Positions 1 through 9,337 of a stretch of 64,000 bases of DNA are shown one piece after another. The position numbers and the translations under genes were made by a program. The notes beneath the pieces were generated by a model, which was not told where the DNA came from, searched no databases, and saw nothing but the letters and a program-made list of their open reading frames with translations. Source of the stretch: Neptunitalea lumnitzerae (GTDB lineage Bacteria; Bacteroidota; Bacteroidia; Flavobacteriales; Flavobacteriaceae); assembly GCF_027924185.1 (NCBI RefSeq), contig NZ_BRVO01000001.1, forward strand, positions 1,302,001 to 1,366,000. Reading direction: 5' to 3'. Each line of letters opens with the position of its first letter. Positions within the stretch are counted from its first letter, which is position 1.

Positions 1-1584
1 AGGGTCAATACACGCTGGTAGCTCGTCAAAAGTAATGTCGTCAATAGCAAGGTCATCGTAATAAGTAGTGTTGTTTTCATCTACTACAAATCTTGCTTGT
101 ACGTCTCCAGAAATAGTATATGTACTAAGATCAATAAAAATCTGTGTCCAGCTTAATTTGTCTGTATTGCTAAAATACACATCGTTGTGCCAAGTAGCAC
201 CATCATAGAAGTCTACAGAAAATTCTACGTTTACACCTGATTGGCTATCGCTAATCAGGTAAAATGATAACGCTGGAGTTGTTAGAGTAGAAATGTCTAC
301 AAAAGGAGTTACTAAAGTAGTACCGTTATTATTTGTAGAACTATCATCTACATACGCAAAGTAACCACCAGTAGCAGTAGAACCAGAAACAGTACCACCT
401 GTACCTACGTAAGTAGCAGAGGTAGCAAAAATCCAGTCTTCTGCATTAGAAGCTCCTTGCTCCCAACAGTTAGGTATAGCACCTGCGTTTTCAAATCCTT
501 GTGTATAAGGAGCTACAAATGAAGTACATTCTGTTGTAAAGGTGTATGGTCCCATCCATGTAGCTAGGTCACCCCCACCACAATCAGTCTGAACATAATA
601 TTCGTAATCAGTAGCTGGTGTTAAACCAGTAATTGTAAATGTAGCTGAAGTGGCTGCCATAGTAGCGCCTGTACCTTGGGTAAACCCTGCAGGTCCGTAT
701 TCTATATTCCACCCAGCTGCTGAACCAGTTTGAAGTACTGTAATTGTAGCGCTATCAGAAGTAGTGGCGTCTGTAGCAGCTTCTGTGATATCTAAACATG
801 AAGGTAGTTCGTCAAAAGAAATATCGTCAATGGCAAGATCATCATAGAAAGTGGTGTTGTTATCATCTATAACAAACCTTGCTTGTACCGGCCCAGATAT
901 GGTATAAGTACTTAAATCAATGTATATTTTGGTCCATAATGGTTTGTTAGTGTTACTTGTGTACACATCATCATGCCATGTAGTACCATCAAAAATATCA
1001 ACTGCAAAATCTACATTTGAATATCCTTCATTATTACTAATCATAAAGAATGAAAGAGCAGGTGTTGTTAAAGCAGACACATCTACATAAGGAGTGTATA
1101 ATTCTGAACCTATATTATTAGGAGAACTATCGTCAACATACGCAAAGTATCCTCCAGAGTTTGTAACTCCAGAAATGGTACCTGCATCGCCAACGTGCCC
1201 GGCTGAAGTTGCAAAAATCCAGTCTTCTGAATTAGAAGTACCTTGTTCCCAACAGTTAGGGATAGCTCCACTATTTTCAAAATCTTGTGTATATGGAGCA
1301 ACTTGGTATGTACATGCAGTTAAGAAAGTCATAGGGCCTTCCCAAAGGCTACTTCCTCCGGCTGCACAAGCCACTTGAACATACACATCATATTCTGTAC
1401 TAGCAGAAAGGTTGCTAATAGTGTATGGGTTTGTAGTTGCTACATCTGTAGTACCAGTACCTAAAGCAAATCCTGTAGGTCCGTATTGTACGTTCCAAGT
1501 AGTTTCACCCCCATTTTCAACCCAAGAAATTTCTGCGGTATCTGCCATAATTGTACCTGTAGCTAAAGAGCTTGGTGTAGGGCA
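1..1584 (-). repeat. Two tandem Fn3 + J-domain coding units (~785 bp each)
   Basis: Two successive units, about 1584-800 and 799-15, encode the same order of motifs: an Fn3 domain with WNxxYGPxGF and a J-like domain ending in AIDDIxFDELPxC. The same unit recurs three and a half times in the neighbouring gene. Boundaries are approximate and were set at the Cys-Pro or Cys-hydrophobic residues that open each Fn3 domain. Confidence 0.7.
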
Positions 1585-2160
1585 ATCTGGTGGTGCAGAT
1601 GAATATACTGTTGGAGATTGAAAGCAAAATCCGTAGGCATAAGCGCCACCGTCGTCAAACAAAATACGGTACTTAAATCCTGATAATTGAGTAGCAGTAA
1701 ATCCAGAAATATCTAACTCAGTAGAAGAAAGATTTTCATAAGTACCACTACAATAGCTAGATGTTGGTGCGCTGGTTGTAGAGGTGTTGAATGGTGCAAT
1801 CCAAGAAATCCACGCAGCTGCATCAGCATCCCAGTATTCTACAGTAATACTTGCACTAGTGTATTGTCTGTAAACATAAGGAGTTGTAAAAAACATCCAA
1901 GTTTCTCCTCCTGTTACAGCGGGTGTTAGGTCAATTACAGGAGATTCAGCTGCAACACTGTTTATTGAGCTTAATCCTGCATCATCGTCGTCAAAGCTAA
2001 ATCGGTCTGACGTGGTAGGGTCTTCATACAAATAGTTAGCATCGTATGAGCCTGTAACAGTCCAATTGGTGTTTGGCCAGTTTCCAGGTTCATTAAGCAC
2101 TTGAGCAAAACCCAAGGAGCCTAATAACATGAATAAAATTAGTAAAGTAGTTTTTCTCAT
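1..2160 (-). CDS. Secreted multidomain Fn3/choice-of-anchor-J protein, probable T9SS cargo (C-terminus cut by window edge)
   Basis: The frame is open from the ATG at 2160 to the left edge, giving 720 visible residues. A signal peptide ends near residue 20 (LGFAQ). It is followed by a ~170-residue N-terminal domain, then alternating units: Fn3 from about residue 193, a MAM/choice-of-anchor-J-like domain from about 281, Fn3 from about 455, and a second J-like domain from about 545. J-like domains show IPNCWEQ, GGYFAYVDDS and YDDLAIDDI. The protein closely resembles its upstream neighbour at 2352-7748, including the N-terminus (GNWPNxNW, FSFDDDDAG), so the two are tandem paralogues. A T9SS sorting domain is expected beyond the window; this is inferred from the paralogue. 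Likely an exported surface or adhesion protein; ligand unknown. Confidence 0.85.
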   Translation of the reverse strand, partial: MRKTTLLILFMLLGSLGFAQVLNEPGNWPNTNWTVTGSYDANYLYEDPTTSDRFSFDDDDAGLSSINSVAAESPVIDLTPAVTGGETWMFFTTPYVYRQYTSASITVEYWDADAAAWISWIAPFNTSTTSAPTSSYCSGTYENLSSTELDISGFTATQLSGFKYRILFDDGGAYAYGFCFQSPTVYSSAPPDCPTPSSLATGTIMADTAEISWVENGGETTWNVQYGPTGFALGTGTTDVATTNPYTISNLSASTEYDVYVQVACAAGGSSLWEGPMTFLTACTYQVAPYTQDFENSGAIPNCWEQGTSNSEDWIFATSAGHVGDAGTISGVTNSGGYFAYVDDSSPNNIGSELYTPYVDVSALTTPALSFFMISNNEGYSNVDFAVDIFDGTTWHDDVYTSNTNKPLWTKIYIDLSTYTISGPVQARFVIDDNNTTFYDDLAIDDISFDELPSCLDITEAATDATTSDSATITVLQTGSAAGWNIEYGPAGFTQGTGATMAATSATFTITGLTPATDYEYYVQTDCGGGDLATWMGPYTFTTECTSFVAPYTQGFENAGAIPNCWEQGASNAEDWIFATSATYVGTGGTVSGSTATGGYFAYVDDSSTNNNGTTLVTPFVDISTLTTPALSFYLISDSQSGVNVEFSVDFYDGATWHNDVYFSNTDKLSWTQIFIDLSTYTISGDVQARFVVDENNTTYYDDLAIDDITFDELPACIDP

Positions 2161-2186
2161 ATGGTAATTTATATGTTTAATTGTTT

Positions 2187-2194
2187 CAAATTTA
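2187..2194 (-). promoter_or_regulatory. Candidate -7 promoter box (TAAATTTG)
   Basis: The minus strand reads TAAATTTG, matching the flavobacterial TAnnTTTG box, 26 nt before the ATG at 2160. I see no TTG at the usual 17-23 nt upstream, so this is a half-match only. Confidence 0.4.
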
Positions 2195-2250
2195 ACTAAA
2201 TACAATGTTAAAATCATAATAATTTAAAAGAGTTTTAGGTTAAATACTGA

Positions 2251-2278
2251 TTTATTTGTTGTATTTACAACAAATAAA
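2251..2278. repeat. 28-bp perfect inverted repeat upstream of the first surface-protein gene
   Basis: TTTATTTGTTGTA (2251-2263) is followed by TT and then the exact reverse complement (2266-2278), giving 13-bp arms around a 2-nt centre. It lies between the terminator at 2298-2326 and the -7 box at 2187-2194. It has no T-tract and little GC, so it is not a typical intrinsic terminator; an operator for a dimeric regulator is possible. Confidence 0.6.
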
Positions 2279-2297
2279 TAGACTAATTTATATATAC

Positions 2298-2326
2298 AAA
2301 AAGCCACCCATTTGGGTGGCTTTTTT
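2298..2326 (-). terminator. Bidirectional rho-independent terminator
   Basis: GCCACCCA (2303-2310) pairs with TGGGTGGC (2313-2320), flanked by an A-run and a T-run of about six bases each, so it can act on both strands. It lies 26 nt past the stop of the 1798-residue protein gene and separates that gene from its downstream paralogue. Confidence 0.85.
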
Positions 2327-2351
2327 CTTTATTTTAAAGGTAGCTTAGTGC

Positions 2352-5300
2352 TTACTCTTTAATTATTTTAACTGTTTCTGATGCGTTTTCTGTCTGTACT
2401 TCAACGAAATACGTTCCGGATTTTAATTCAGACATGTTAATAGTATAGTTAGAAGTATTAGGGGTTAGAGTCATTACTCTTTGCCCTAGTAAGTTAAATA
2501 CATTAACTGTATTTATTACTTCTTGAGAGTTTAATGTTAAGTTGTTATTCTTAACTGGGTTAGGGTAGTATGTAAATACATTTGAATTGAAATCGTCTGT
2601 TTTAGCAGGGTTCATATCAATTACTTCAATACCAAATGATCCTATAGAGGAGTTTCCATAGCTATCTACTTGGATGTAGTACATTTCTCCTGGGGTTAAT
2701 AATGCGTTAGCTGAACCATCAAAATAAATGATAGAGTTAAACGCAACATCACCAAATGCATCTTGGTTACAAGCTAACTCAGTACCTAAAGTTGTCATGT
2801 TACCACAGTTAACACCGTTTGCACTATAAACAGCTATTTCAGTGTCTCCAGAGGTGCCTCCAGTAATATCTGTAGTTACCATAACATCTCCAGATTGAGG
2901 AGCAACAAAGCTAAACCAAACAGAACCGTTTAATCCTCCGTTGAAACAAGAAGGTGTAGGCTCATTTACTTGCGAAGTAGAGAATTCAGTTGTATACGCA
3001 TCTCCTGGAGTTGTATTAGCACTACCTAAATCTAAAACTGTAAGTGCTGTAGCATTACATAAATCATCATTAGAAGGTGGACAAGCATCATAAGAGAATG
3101 AACCAATAGGTAAATCACAAACACTGTCGTTTCCGTGTAATGCAGTTAAAGAAACTGGAGTACCGTAAGTGAATGGACCAACATTAGTAATACCTGTTGC
3201 ATTTACAGTCCAAGTGTTAGTTCCGTCAGAAATAGAAGGAGTACTGTCACCTAAATCAGTTACGTCTACATCAACGCTAAATGTTCCTGTAGCACAGTCG
3301 TGTACTACTGAAGTACCTGCAATTGTAGGGGCTGTACAAGTAGCGGCCGTTATGTCTACTACGAAATCTAAGGTAACCCCATAAGATCCGTTGTAGCATT
3401 GGTTTTCTGTACCATTCCAAACACCGTTAATTCTCATAACGTGTTGTCCTGTAGTACCAGCAGGTAACTGAATTTGTGCCATCAAGGTATTAGGGCTATA
3501 GTTAGCTGACATACCAGAGAATAATTTTTCGCTATCTTCAAAAGTATAGTTGTCATTTAAATCTATCCAAATACCTGTAGCGTACTGGTAAGTAAATGTA
3601 TCATAGGTAATTGGGATAGTAGAAAGTACTCCTGAAGCTAATGTAGCTGGGGTAGCTGTAAAGTCATTGTAAGTATTAGGGCCTCCTACAGTATTGTCAT
3701 ACGTAGAAGATCCAATAACTACTTGTGTAATACCTTGGTTGTCTACAGAAATAGGGTTAGATGTACAATAACATCCGGTAGCTACTGTTGTAAAGCTATA
3801 CTCTGTACATCCTGTAGCAGTGCCAGAAGCGTTGTAAGGTGATACTGTATAGTAATAAGTAGTATCGTAACTTCCTTCAAATGCGTAGAAGTTAGAGTTT
3901 CCTAAGTCTTCGTTATTCACAACATCAGTAGCACCTGGTGTAGTTCCTACAGAAATATAATATCCATCTGCATCAGCAGTAGCATCCCAAGTAATTTGGT
4001 TAGCAAAGTTACCACAACTAGCATCTGGTGTAGCTACAACATTAGTAGCGCATCCAGGCGCAGTAGTTGGTATTGCAGTCCATTCAAAATCGTCAACATA
4101 TAAAGTTTGGTATGTTGCTGTGCTACCATGTTTTATAGCTACATAGCTATCAGTAGTAGGTGTATCAAAATCTACTATGTATTGTAAGTAATCTCCAGTA
4201 AGGTCAAAAGTAGCCACAGAAGTAAATGTAGATGGGTCTGTGTTGTCACTCATAGTACCTACTTCAATTGAAATTGTAGACCATGCAGAACCCTGAGCAT
4301 AGAATTTAGCTCTGTGCGTTCCGTTAGGAAGATCTGTAAGCGCTGGAGTTATTAATAGTAAATCTGAATTAATATCTCCTGAGTTGTACATGCTTATATT
4401 GTTAGGGCTTGAATTTGGGTTCCAAGATTCTACTTGTGTATAAGCGTACTGATCTGTAGTGTTTTCTAAGATAGACCAACAAAGTGGTGTTTCACCAGTA
4501 GTTGTAGTATCAAAACTTTCTACAAAATCTCCGAATGGTAAACATAAGGTAGTAAATGTTAATGGACCTACCCATAAACTTGTAGAAGATCCACAGTCTG
4601 CTTGAATGTAAATATCGTATGTGGTAGCATATGTAAATTCTTCAACAGTAGTAGGGTTAGAAGTAGCAGGTATAACTGCACCAGTTCCTGGTGTGAATCC
4701 TTCTAAACCATATTCAATGTTCCAAGAAGTAGCACTTCCGTTTTCAACCCATGAAAAATCAGCACCATAAGTAGTGATGTTAGATACGGTTAAATCTGTA
4801 GGGATAGTACAGCTTGGCATTTCATCAAACATTACATCATCAATAGCAACATCGTCATAGAAATCTGTACCGTTAGTTTCACTAACAACAAATCTAGCTT
4901 GAACAGGTCCTGTGATGGTGTAAGCAGATAAATCAATAGTAACTAAAGTCCATCCGTTAGTGTTAGCGTTGCTAGTGTAAATACCAGTATTCCAGCTAGC
5001 GCCGTCAAAGAAATCAACAGAGAAATCTACGTTAGTGTATCCTTCGTTATCACTAGCCATGTAGAAAATAAGCGCAGGAGTAGCAAGTCCTGAAACATCT
5101 ACTAAAGGAGTTTCTAAGCCTGTGTTAGCACTCTCAGGAGAAGAGTCATCTACATAAGCAAAATATCCACCACTTGTAGTAGAACCTGTTAAAGTTCCAT
5201 CATTACCAATGTGGTTTCCTGCAGCAGTGTTTGTAAAGTACCAATCTTCTGTGTTACTAGCAGATTGTTCCCAACAGTTAGGGATTACACCTCCATTGTT

Positions 5301-7748
5301 GAAAGTTTCAATGTAAGGAGAAGGGTATACTGAACATTCAGTTGTAGCAGTAAGCGGACCAGCTAGTACGCTGTTAGTACCTGTTGCTATGTCGCAATTT
5401 GTTGCTACATAAAAATCATATTCTGTAGCTGCATCTAAACCGTTAACAGTAGCGGTTGTAGTAGTTGCAGTTGTTGTAGCTCCTGTTCCTGGAGTAAACC
5501 CTTCAGGACCATATTCAATCGTAAATCCTTCAGGAGTTCCTGTTGCAGTCCATGACAAATCTACCGAGCTAGCTGTAATATTGGTAGTTTCAAGGTCTGT
5601 TGCAGGTAAACAGTCAGGGTATTCTTCAAAAGTAACGTCGTCTATGGCAATATCATTTGCTGTAGTGTAATTTACTTCAGTTACTCTAAATCTGGCTCTA
5701 ACAGGTCCTGTGTATCCGGTAAGGTCTACAGCAATATAGGTCCAGCCTAGAGTGTCTGTGTTGGATGTAAATACAGAAGTGTTCCAAGTAGTACCATCAA
5801 ATATATCAACGGTGAAACCGTTGGCTCCTAAGGCAGTGTTGTTGGTGTTGTACCAAAAAGTAAGTGCGGGAGTTGTTAACGTAGAAATATCTACTAAAGG
5901 AGAAAGTATACTAGTGTCTGTATTTTCAGGATAAGTATCACTTACATAAGCAAAGTATCCTCCACTTGCGCTTGCTCCAGGTCCTATAGAAGCAGTGGTG
6001 TCAAATAACCAATCTTCATCGTTGTCTTCACCTTGAAGCCAGCAGTTTGGAATTGCACCTGCATTTTCAAAATCTTCTGTGTATGGAGCAGTAAATGGTG
6101 AGCATAGGGTGGTAAATGTATATGGTCCTATCCAAGTACTTGTATCACCAGCTCCGCAGTTAGTTTGTATGTAAAATTCATAATCTGTATTTTCTGTCAG
6201 GGTAGCTATGGTGTAAGGCATGCTAGAAGCTGAAACCGTAGTTCCTGTTCCTTGTGTGAATCCTGGAGTTCCATATTCTATATCCCATCCATTAGAACCA
6301 CCGGTTTGTTGCAGTGTAATTTGGGCACTATCATAACTAATAGAAGATATTTCTACATCCGTTGGTTCAATACATGAAGGTAGTTCATCAAAAGTAATAT
6401 CGTCAATTGCTACATCATCATAATAGTCAGATCCGTTTGTTTCACTAACAACAAAACGTACTTGTACGTTTCCTGATAGCGTATAAGTTGATAAATCTAT
6501 ATAGATTTTAGTCCATTGGGTTTTGTTAGAGTTACTAGTGTAAACTCCATTGTGCCATGTTGCACCGTCGTAAAAATCAACAGAAAAATCTACATTAGTA
6601 TATCCTTCATTATCACTAATCATATAAAATGAAACAGATGGAGTTGTTAATCCAGTAACATCAATGAATGGTGTTAGTAATGCAGTATTTGAGCTTTCTG
6701 GATAAGAGTCTTCAACATAAGCAAAATATCCATCTGTGTCTGTATTTCCACTTAGAGTACCCTCGTAACCTATATGAGTACCAAGAGTTGAACTTGTAAT
6801 TATCCAGTCTTCTGAATTTGATGCTCCATGATTCCAACAAGTCGGAAGATCACCGCCATTATCAAAACCTTCGGTATATGGTGCTGTAATTGCATTGCAG
6901 GCAGTAGTAAATGTAATTGGTCCTATCCAAGCACTTGTTTCAGATCCACAATCAGATTGAACGTAGATATCGTAAGTGGTGTTTCCGGTTAACCCTGTAA
7001 CATTGTAAGGATTATTTGTAGCACTGTTTGTGCTCCCTGAATCTAATGTATACGGACTTTCTCCGTATTGGATGTTCCAGCCAGCGGCAGAACCATTTTC
7101 TATCCAAGAAAAATCTGCTGTAGCATTGGTAATGTTGTTTACAGCTAGCATAGTTGGGTCTGGACATGTTGGTGGAGTTTCTGAATAAACTAATGGGTTT
7201 TCAAAACAAAATCCATATGCATAATCAGTTCCGTCATCAAACAATAAACGGTATTTGAAGCCAGATAATTGAGTTGCTGTAAACCCTGCAATGTTAATAG
7301 GGTCGCTCAATGTAGTTTCAAATGTACCTGTACAGTAGTCTAAATAAGGTGCACTTGTGGTAGATTCGCCTATTGGATTTACCGCGTTCACCCATGTGTT
7401 TGCATCTGCGTCAAAGTACTGAAAGTAAATAAAATTGTTTCCCCCTGTATAAAAGGTGAAGACCATGTCTGCTTGAATATAAATCCAAGTCTCACCGGCA
7501 TTATAAGCTGCTGTTAAGTCAATTGTAGGAGACTCTGCGGCAATGCTATTAATAGAGGAACCGCCCGCGTCATCATCATCAAAACTAAAATTTGAAGTGG
7601 TTGTGGGGTCGGAGTACAAAAAGGTAGCATCATAACTACCTGAAATCGTCCAGTTAGCATTGGGCCAGTTACCGGTCTCACTTAGTGCTTGTGAAAAACC
7701 TAAATAACTAATTAGCATCAATGCTAAAGTTAGTGTAATTCTTTTCAT
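2352..7748 (-). CDS. Giant secreted Fn3/choice-of-anchor-J/GEVED protein with T9SS type A sorting domain
   Basis: This 1798-residue protein has a signal peptide ending near residue 20 (LGFSQ). Three Fn3 plus J-like units cover about residues 193-985 (J motifs: NCW, GGYFAYV, YDDVAIDDI), followed by another Fn3 domain and an unassigned beta-rich region to about 1240. Then come an Fn3-like domain, a GEVED-like domain (about 1350-1480, WIDLNDNYTFEDSE) and a pre-peptidase-type domain (about 1570-1715). The C-terminus is a T9SS type A sorting domain (YYPNPVKN, NLLGQRV, SGTYFVEV, ending KIIKE). It should be exported through the T9SS and attached at the surface. No catalytic domain is recognisable; adhesion or matrix binding is an inference from the modular architecture. 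Confidence 0.92.
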   Translation of the reverse strand: MKRITLTLALMLISYLGFSQALSETGNWPNANWTISGSYDATFLYSDPTTTSNFSFDDDDAGGSSINSIAAESPTIDLTAAYNAGETWIYIQADMVFTFYTGGNNFIYFQYFDADANTWVNAVNPIGESTTSAPYLDYCTGTFETTLSDPINIAGFTATQLSGFKYRLLFDDGTDYAYGFCFENPLVYSETPPTCPDPTMLAVNNITNATADFSWIENGSAAGWNIQYGESPYTLDSGSTNSATNNPYNVTGLTGNTTYDIYVQSDCGSETSAWIGPITFTTACNAITAPYTEGFDNGGDLPTCWNHGASNSEDWIITSSTLGTHIGYEGTLSGNTDTDGYFAYVEDSYPESSNTALLTPFIDVTGLTTPSVSFYMISDNEGYTNVDFSVDFYDGATWHNGVYTSNSNKTQWTKIYIDLSTYTLSGNVQVRFVVSETNGSDYYDDVAIDDITFDELPSCIEPTDVEISSISYDSAQITLQQTGGSNGWDIEYGTPGFTQGTGTTVSASSMPYTIATLTENTDYEFYIQTNCGAGDTSTWIGPYTFTTLCSPFTAPYTEDFENAGAIPNCWLQGEDNDEDWLFDTTASIGPGASASGGYFAYVSDTYPENTDTSILSPLVDISTLTTPALTFWYNTNNTALGANGFTVDIFDGTTWNTSVFTSNTDTLGWTYIAVDLTGYTGPVRARFRVTEVNYTTANDIAIDDVTFEEYPDCLPATDLETTNITASSVDLSWTATGTPEGFTIEYGPEGFTPGTGATTTATTTTATVNGLDAATEYDFYVATNCDIATGTNSVLAGPLTATTECSVYPSPYIETFNNGGVIPNCWEQSASNTEDWYFTNTAAGNHIGNDGTLTGSTTSGGYFAYVDDSSPESANTGLETPLVDVSGLATPALIFYMASDNEGYTNVDFSVDFFDGASWNTGIYTSNANTNGWTLVTIDLSAYTITGPVQARFVVSETNGTDFYDDVAIDDVMFDEMPSCTIPTDLTVSNITTYGADFSWVENGSATSWNIEYGLEGFTPGTGAVIPATSNPTTVEEFTYATTYDIYIQADCGSSTSLWVGPLTFTTLCLPFGDFVESFDTTTTGETPLCWSILENTTDQYAYTQVESWNPNSSPNNISMYNSGDINSDLLLITPALTDLPNGTHRAKFYAQGSAWSTISIEVGTMSDNTDPSTFTSVATFDLTGDYLQYIVDFDTPTTDSYVAIKHGSTATYQTLYVDDFEWTAIPTTAPGCATNVVATPDASCGNFANQITWDATADADGYYISVGTTPGATDVVNNEDLGNSNFYAFEGSYDTTYYYTVSPYNASGTATGCTEYSFTTVATGCYCTSNPISVDNQGITQVVIGSSTYDNTVGGPNTYNDFTATPATLASGVLSTIPITYDTFTYQYATGIWIDLNDNYTFEDSEKLFSGMSANYSPNTLMAQIQLPAGTTGQHVMRINGVWNGTENQCYNGSYGVTLDFVVDITAATCTAPTIAGTSVVHDCATGTFSVDVDVTDLGDSTPSISDGTNTWTVNATGITNVGPFTYGTPVSLTALHGNDSVCDLPIGSFSYDACPPSNDDLCNATALTVLDLGSANTTPGDAYTTEFSTSQVNEPTPSCFNGGLNGSVWFSFVAPQSGDVMVTTDITGGTSGDTEIAVYSANGVNCGNMTTLGTELACNQDAFGDVAFNSIIYFDGSANALLTPGEMYYIQVDSYGNSSIGSFGIEVIDMNPAKTDDFNSNVFTYYPNPVKNNNLTLNSQEVINTVNVFNLLGQRVMTLTPNTSNYTINMSELKSGTYFVEVQTENASETVKIIKE
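4540..7172 (-). repeat. Three and a half tandem Fn3 + J-domain units (~790 bp each)
   Basis: Units run about 7172-6375, 6374-5612 and 5611-4810, followed by a lone Fn3 segment to about 4540. Each encodes the same succession of motifs (WxIEYG, FTTxCxPF, NCWxQ, DWxF, GGYFAYV, AIDDVxF). Similar units occur in the downstream paralogue, so the region offers repeated stretches that could recombine. Edges are approximate. Confidence 0.7.
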
Positions 7749-7972
7749 GAATAATGTGGTTAAAAAAATTGGAGGCGTAAGTTAAAAAAATTAACATTAA
7801 ACCTTTATTTTTGATATCACATTTAACAGTTTAAAAGAAATATATTCGTTTTTGGTGTAAAATGTAAGGTATAGTGAGAATTATCTCCTGATGTTTTGAA
7901 GTTAAAAAATAAAAGCGTTTAGGTGTTTTTAGGTTGGTGTTATTTGTTTTTTATAGTAGTTATATTAACAGA

Positions 7973-9250
7973 TTATTGGAGTATTTCTAATAAGCGTTCC
8001 ATTTGCATACCTCTAGATCCTTTTATTAAAATGGTGTAATTATGAATATCTAGATTTTTTAGATAGCTTTTTAATTCATCGTAACTTGTGAATTTTAGGT
8101 GAGAAGAGTTGGTGTTGTAGAAATGTTCTCCTAGCGTAATAACTTTAGTGAAGTTGAGTTCTTTAGTTAAGTTGATGATGTTTTGATGTTCAAAACTGCT
8201 GTCTTTACCTAGTTCAAACATGTCTCCTAAAATAACCATTGTATGGTTAGCTTCTAAGTTTTTTAGGTTTTCTAAAGCGGCTGTCATGCTGGTAGGGTTA
8301 GCATTATAAGCATCTAAAATAAGTGTGTTAGTTGCGGTTTTAAGTATTTGAGATCGGTTGTTGGTTGGGGTGTAGTCTTCGATACCTTTTTTTATGGTAG
8401 CTATGTCTATTTTAAAATGTGATGCTATCAATATTGCGGCAGCAATATTTGGTAGGTTGTATGTGCCAGTAAGATTAGATGTGATTTCAATATTGTTTAT
8501 AGTAACTGATGCAGCACTGGTATTAGATGTTTTACTCAGCGTTATGTTGCTATTGCCGTTTTCAAAACTATAACTGTATTTGTTAGGGTAGTCTTTTAGT
8601 ATTTCTGATTGTTTAGCATCGTCTGCATTGTAAAATATAGGGCGATTATGATTCATCAAAAAATGATATAGTTCACTCTTTCCTTTTACAACTCCTTCTA
8701 AGCTACCAAAACCTTCCAGGTGTGCTTTACCAAAATTGGTAATGTATCCAAAATCAGGTTCTGCTATAGTGCATAATAATTCAATTTCTTTTAAATGATT
8801 GGCTCCCATCTCTACCACTGCAAACTCGGTATCTTTTGTGATAGAAAGTAATGTTAGTGGAACTCCAATATGGTTGTTAAGGTTTCCTTGGGTAGCTACG
8901 GTTTTGTAGGTAGTGGCAAGTGCAGATTTTATTAGTTCTTTGGTGGTGGTTTTGCCGTTACTACCGGTTAATGATATGATTGTTGTGTTTAATTGTTTAC
9001 GGTGGTAATTAGCTAGTTTTTGTAGTGTGGTAAGTACGTCTTTAACTAAAATAGTGCCTTCGGTATGGTATTCATCTTCATCAATAACGGCGGCTATGGC
9101 TCCGTTTGCTAGCGCGGTGCTAGCATATTTATTTCCATTGAAGTTTTCACCTTTTAAGGCAAAGAACAGGCAGTTGGGAGTTATTTTTCTGGTGTCTGTA
9201 GAGATACCTTCTGCTAAAGAGAAGATTTTATATAATTCCGCAATGTCCAT
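7973..9250 (-). CDS. murF: UDP-N-acetylmuramoyl-tripeptide--D-alanyl-D-alanine ligase
   Basis: MurF adds D-Ala-D-Ala to the UDP-MurNAc-tripeptide in the cytoplasm, completing the peptidoglycan precursor. The 425-residue length fits the family. The N-terminal domain has the MurF pattern STDTRKI...FALKGENFNGN. The Mur ligase ATP-binding loop GSNGKTTT is at residues 96-103, followed by EMGANHLKEI, a nucleotide-contact region with DAYNANPTSM, and GDMFELG near the C-terminus. It lies downstream of gldJ with a terminator between them, so it probably has its own promoter; a TATTTTTA at 9285-9278 on the minus strand is a weak candidate. The start at 9250 is the natural MDIAELYKIF N-terminus. Confidence 0.95.
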   Translation of the reverse strand: MDIAELYKIFSLAEGISTDTRKITPNCLFFALKGENFNGNKYASTALANGAIAAVIDEDEYHTEGTILVKDVLTTLQKLANYHRKQLNTTIISLTGSNGKTTTKELIKSALATTYKTVATQGNLNNHIGVPLTLLSITKDTEFAVVEMGANHLKEIELLCTIAEPDFGYITNFGKAHLEGFGSLEGVVKGKSELYHFLMNHNRPIFYNADDAKQSEILKDYPNKYSYSFENGNSNITLSKTSNTSAASVTINNIEITSNLTGTYNLPNIAAAILIASHFKIDIATIKKGIEDYTPTNNRSQILKTATNTLILDAYNANPTSMTAALENLKNLEANHTMVILGDMFELGKDSSFEHQNIINLTKELNFTKVITLGEHFYNTNSSHLKFTSYDELKSYLKNLDIHNYTILIKGSRGMQMERLLEILQ

Positions 9251-9284
9251 GTGTTCTTGTTTTAAAGTGTGAGTGGTTAAAAAT

Positions 9285-9316
9285 AAAAAAGCTCTGAAAT
9301 ATTTCAGAGCTTTTTT
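9285..9316 (-). terminator. Rho-independent terminator after gldJ
   Basis: A perfect 32-nt palindrome: AAAAAAGCTCTGAAAT (9285-9300) followed by its complement, ending in TTTTTT. It starts 21 nt beyond the gldJ stop on the minus strand and could also work in the plus direction. Confidence 0.85.
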
Positions 9317-9337
9317 AAAGATATTATTTAAGAAAAA

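Noticed and set aside
1094-1378. Plus-strand open frame within the first surface-protein gene
   Set aside because: It is antisense to repeated, clearly coding sequence and has no family resemblance; similar antisense frames occur throughout the repeat regions.
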